Source of the DNA: Heyndrickxia sporothermodurans
GTDB lineage: Bacteria; Bacillota; Bacilli; Bacillales; Bacillaceae_C
DNA length: 64,000 nucleotides
Reading direction: 5' to 3'
Assembly (NCBI GenBank): GCA_018333075.1
Contig: BORH01000019.1
Coordinates: forward strand, 1-64,000
Shown here: positions 62,365 to 64,000 of the stretch, in pieces
Layout of the letters: every line of letters starts with the position of its first letter
How positions within the stretch are numbered: position 1 is the stretch's first letter
Translations under genes and position numbers: made by a program
Notes under the pieces: generated by a model
Seen by the model: only the letters and a program-made list of their open reading frames with translations
The model's database searches: none
What the model was told of the DNA's origin: nothing

Positions 62365-64000
<1,636 letters not shown>

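Overview
The window is low-GC, AT-rich DNA from a spore-forming Bacillaceae (Bacillus sensu lato). Evidence: racA, calY/tasA-type camelysin, ccdA, dgkB, nrnB, a CIRCE operator, a purine riboswitch, strong Shine-Dalgarno sites with many TTG/GTG starts, and Bacillus-like synteny (ligA, camS, gatCAB, dgkB, a putP/opuE-type symporter). The species cannot be named from sequence alone.

Region 1 (1-14,200) is an accessory zone. Small single genes lie almost all on the minus strand (acetyltransferases, a uridine-kinase-like protein, alpha/beta hydrolase, barstar, a small tyrosine-phosphatase-like protein, Nudix, VOC, DUF3888, an AlkD-type protein). Many are frameshifted or internally deleted. IS3 and IS110 pieces, often chimeric or deleted, cut through it, and one roughly 0.5 kb block is clearly richer in GC. 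At least nine copies of a degenerate, partly palindromic repeat (arms like CTTCTTCAAC / GTTGAAGAAG) sit within about 0-22 bp of the stop codon of the gene to their right. The layout 'one ORF plus one palindromic repeat, all one way' resembles a cassette array. No integrase is visible.

Region 2 (14,296-20,330): an ArsR-type regulator, EamA exporter and 14-TM MFS exporter, with near-identical palindromic operators before the regulator and before the first exporter; then bdhA, and a cell-surface redox/secretion group (signal peptidase I, ResA-like thiol oxidoreductase, CcdA).

Region 3 (20,600-30,400): a camelysin/TasA-like matrix protein next to a very large S8 protease with cohesin-like and dockerin-like modules, followed by a NarL-type two-component pair, a DUF5412 protein and racA.

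Region 4 (30,400-41,400): htpG behind a perfect CIRCE; a small operon (GNAT, cupin, paiB); an amidase with two oligopeptide-type ABC permeases but no binding protein or ATPase; a proline/Na+ symporter; and a guanine-class purine riboswitch controlling an NCS2 permease plus a phosphoribosyltransferase.

Region 5 (41,500-56,850): dgkB, an ECF sigma factor operon with anti-sigma and membrane partners, NAT-type enzymes, nrnB, a lipoprotein, thioredoxin-like and zinc-ribbon proteins, gatCAB and an MFS transporter with a possible leader peptide.

Region 6 (57,500-64,000): glyoxylate shunt genes aceB-aceA with a direct-repeat operator, camS and the 3' part of ligA.

Three intergenic arrays (about 29.8-30.4, 50.7-51.3 and 57.0-57.5 kb) are built from different words but share a unit length of about 21 nt. 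No ordinary annotation explains them.
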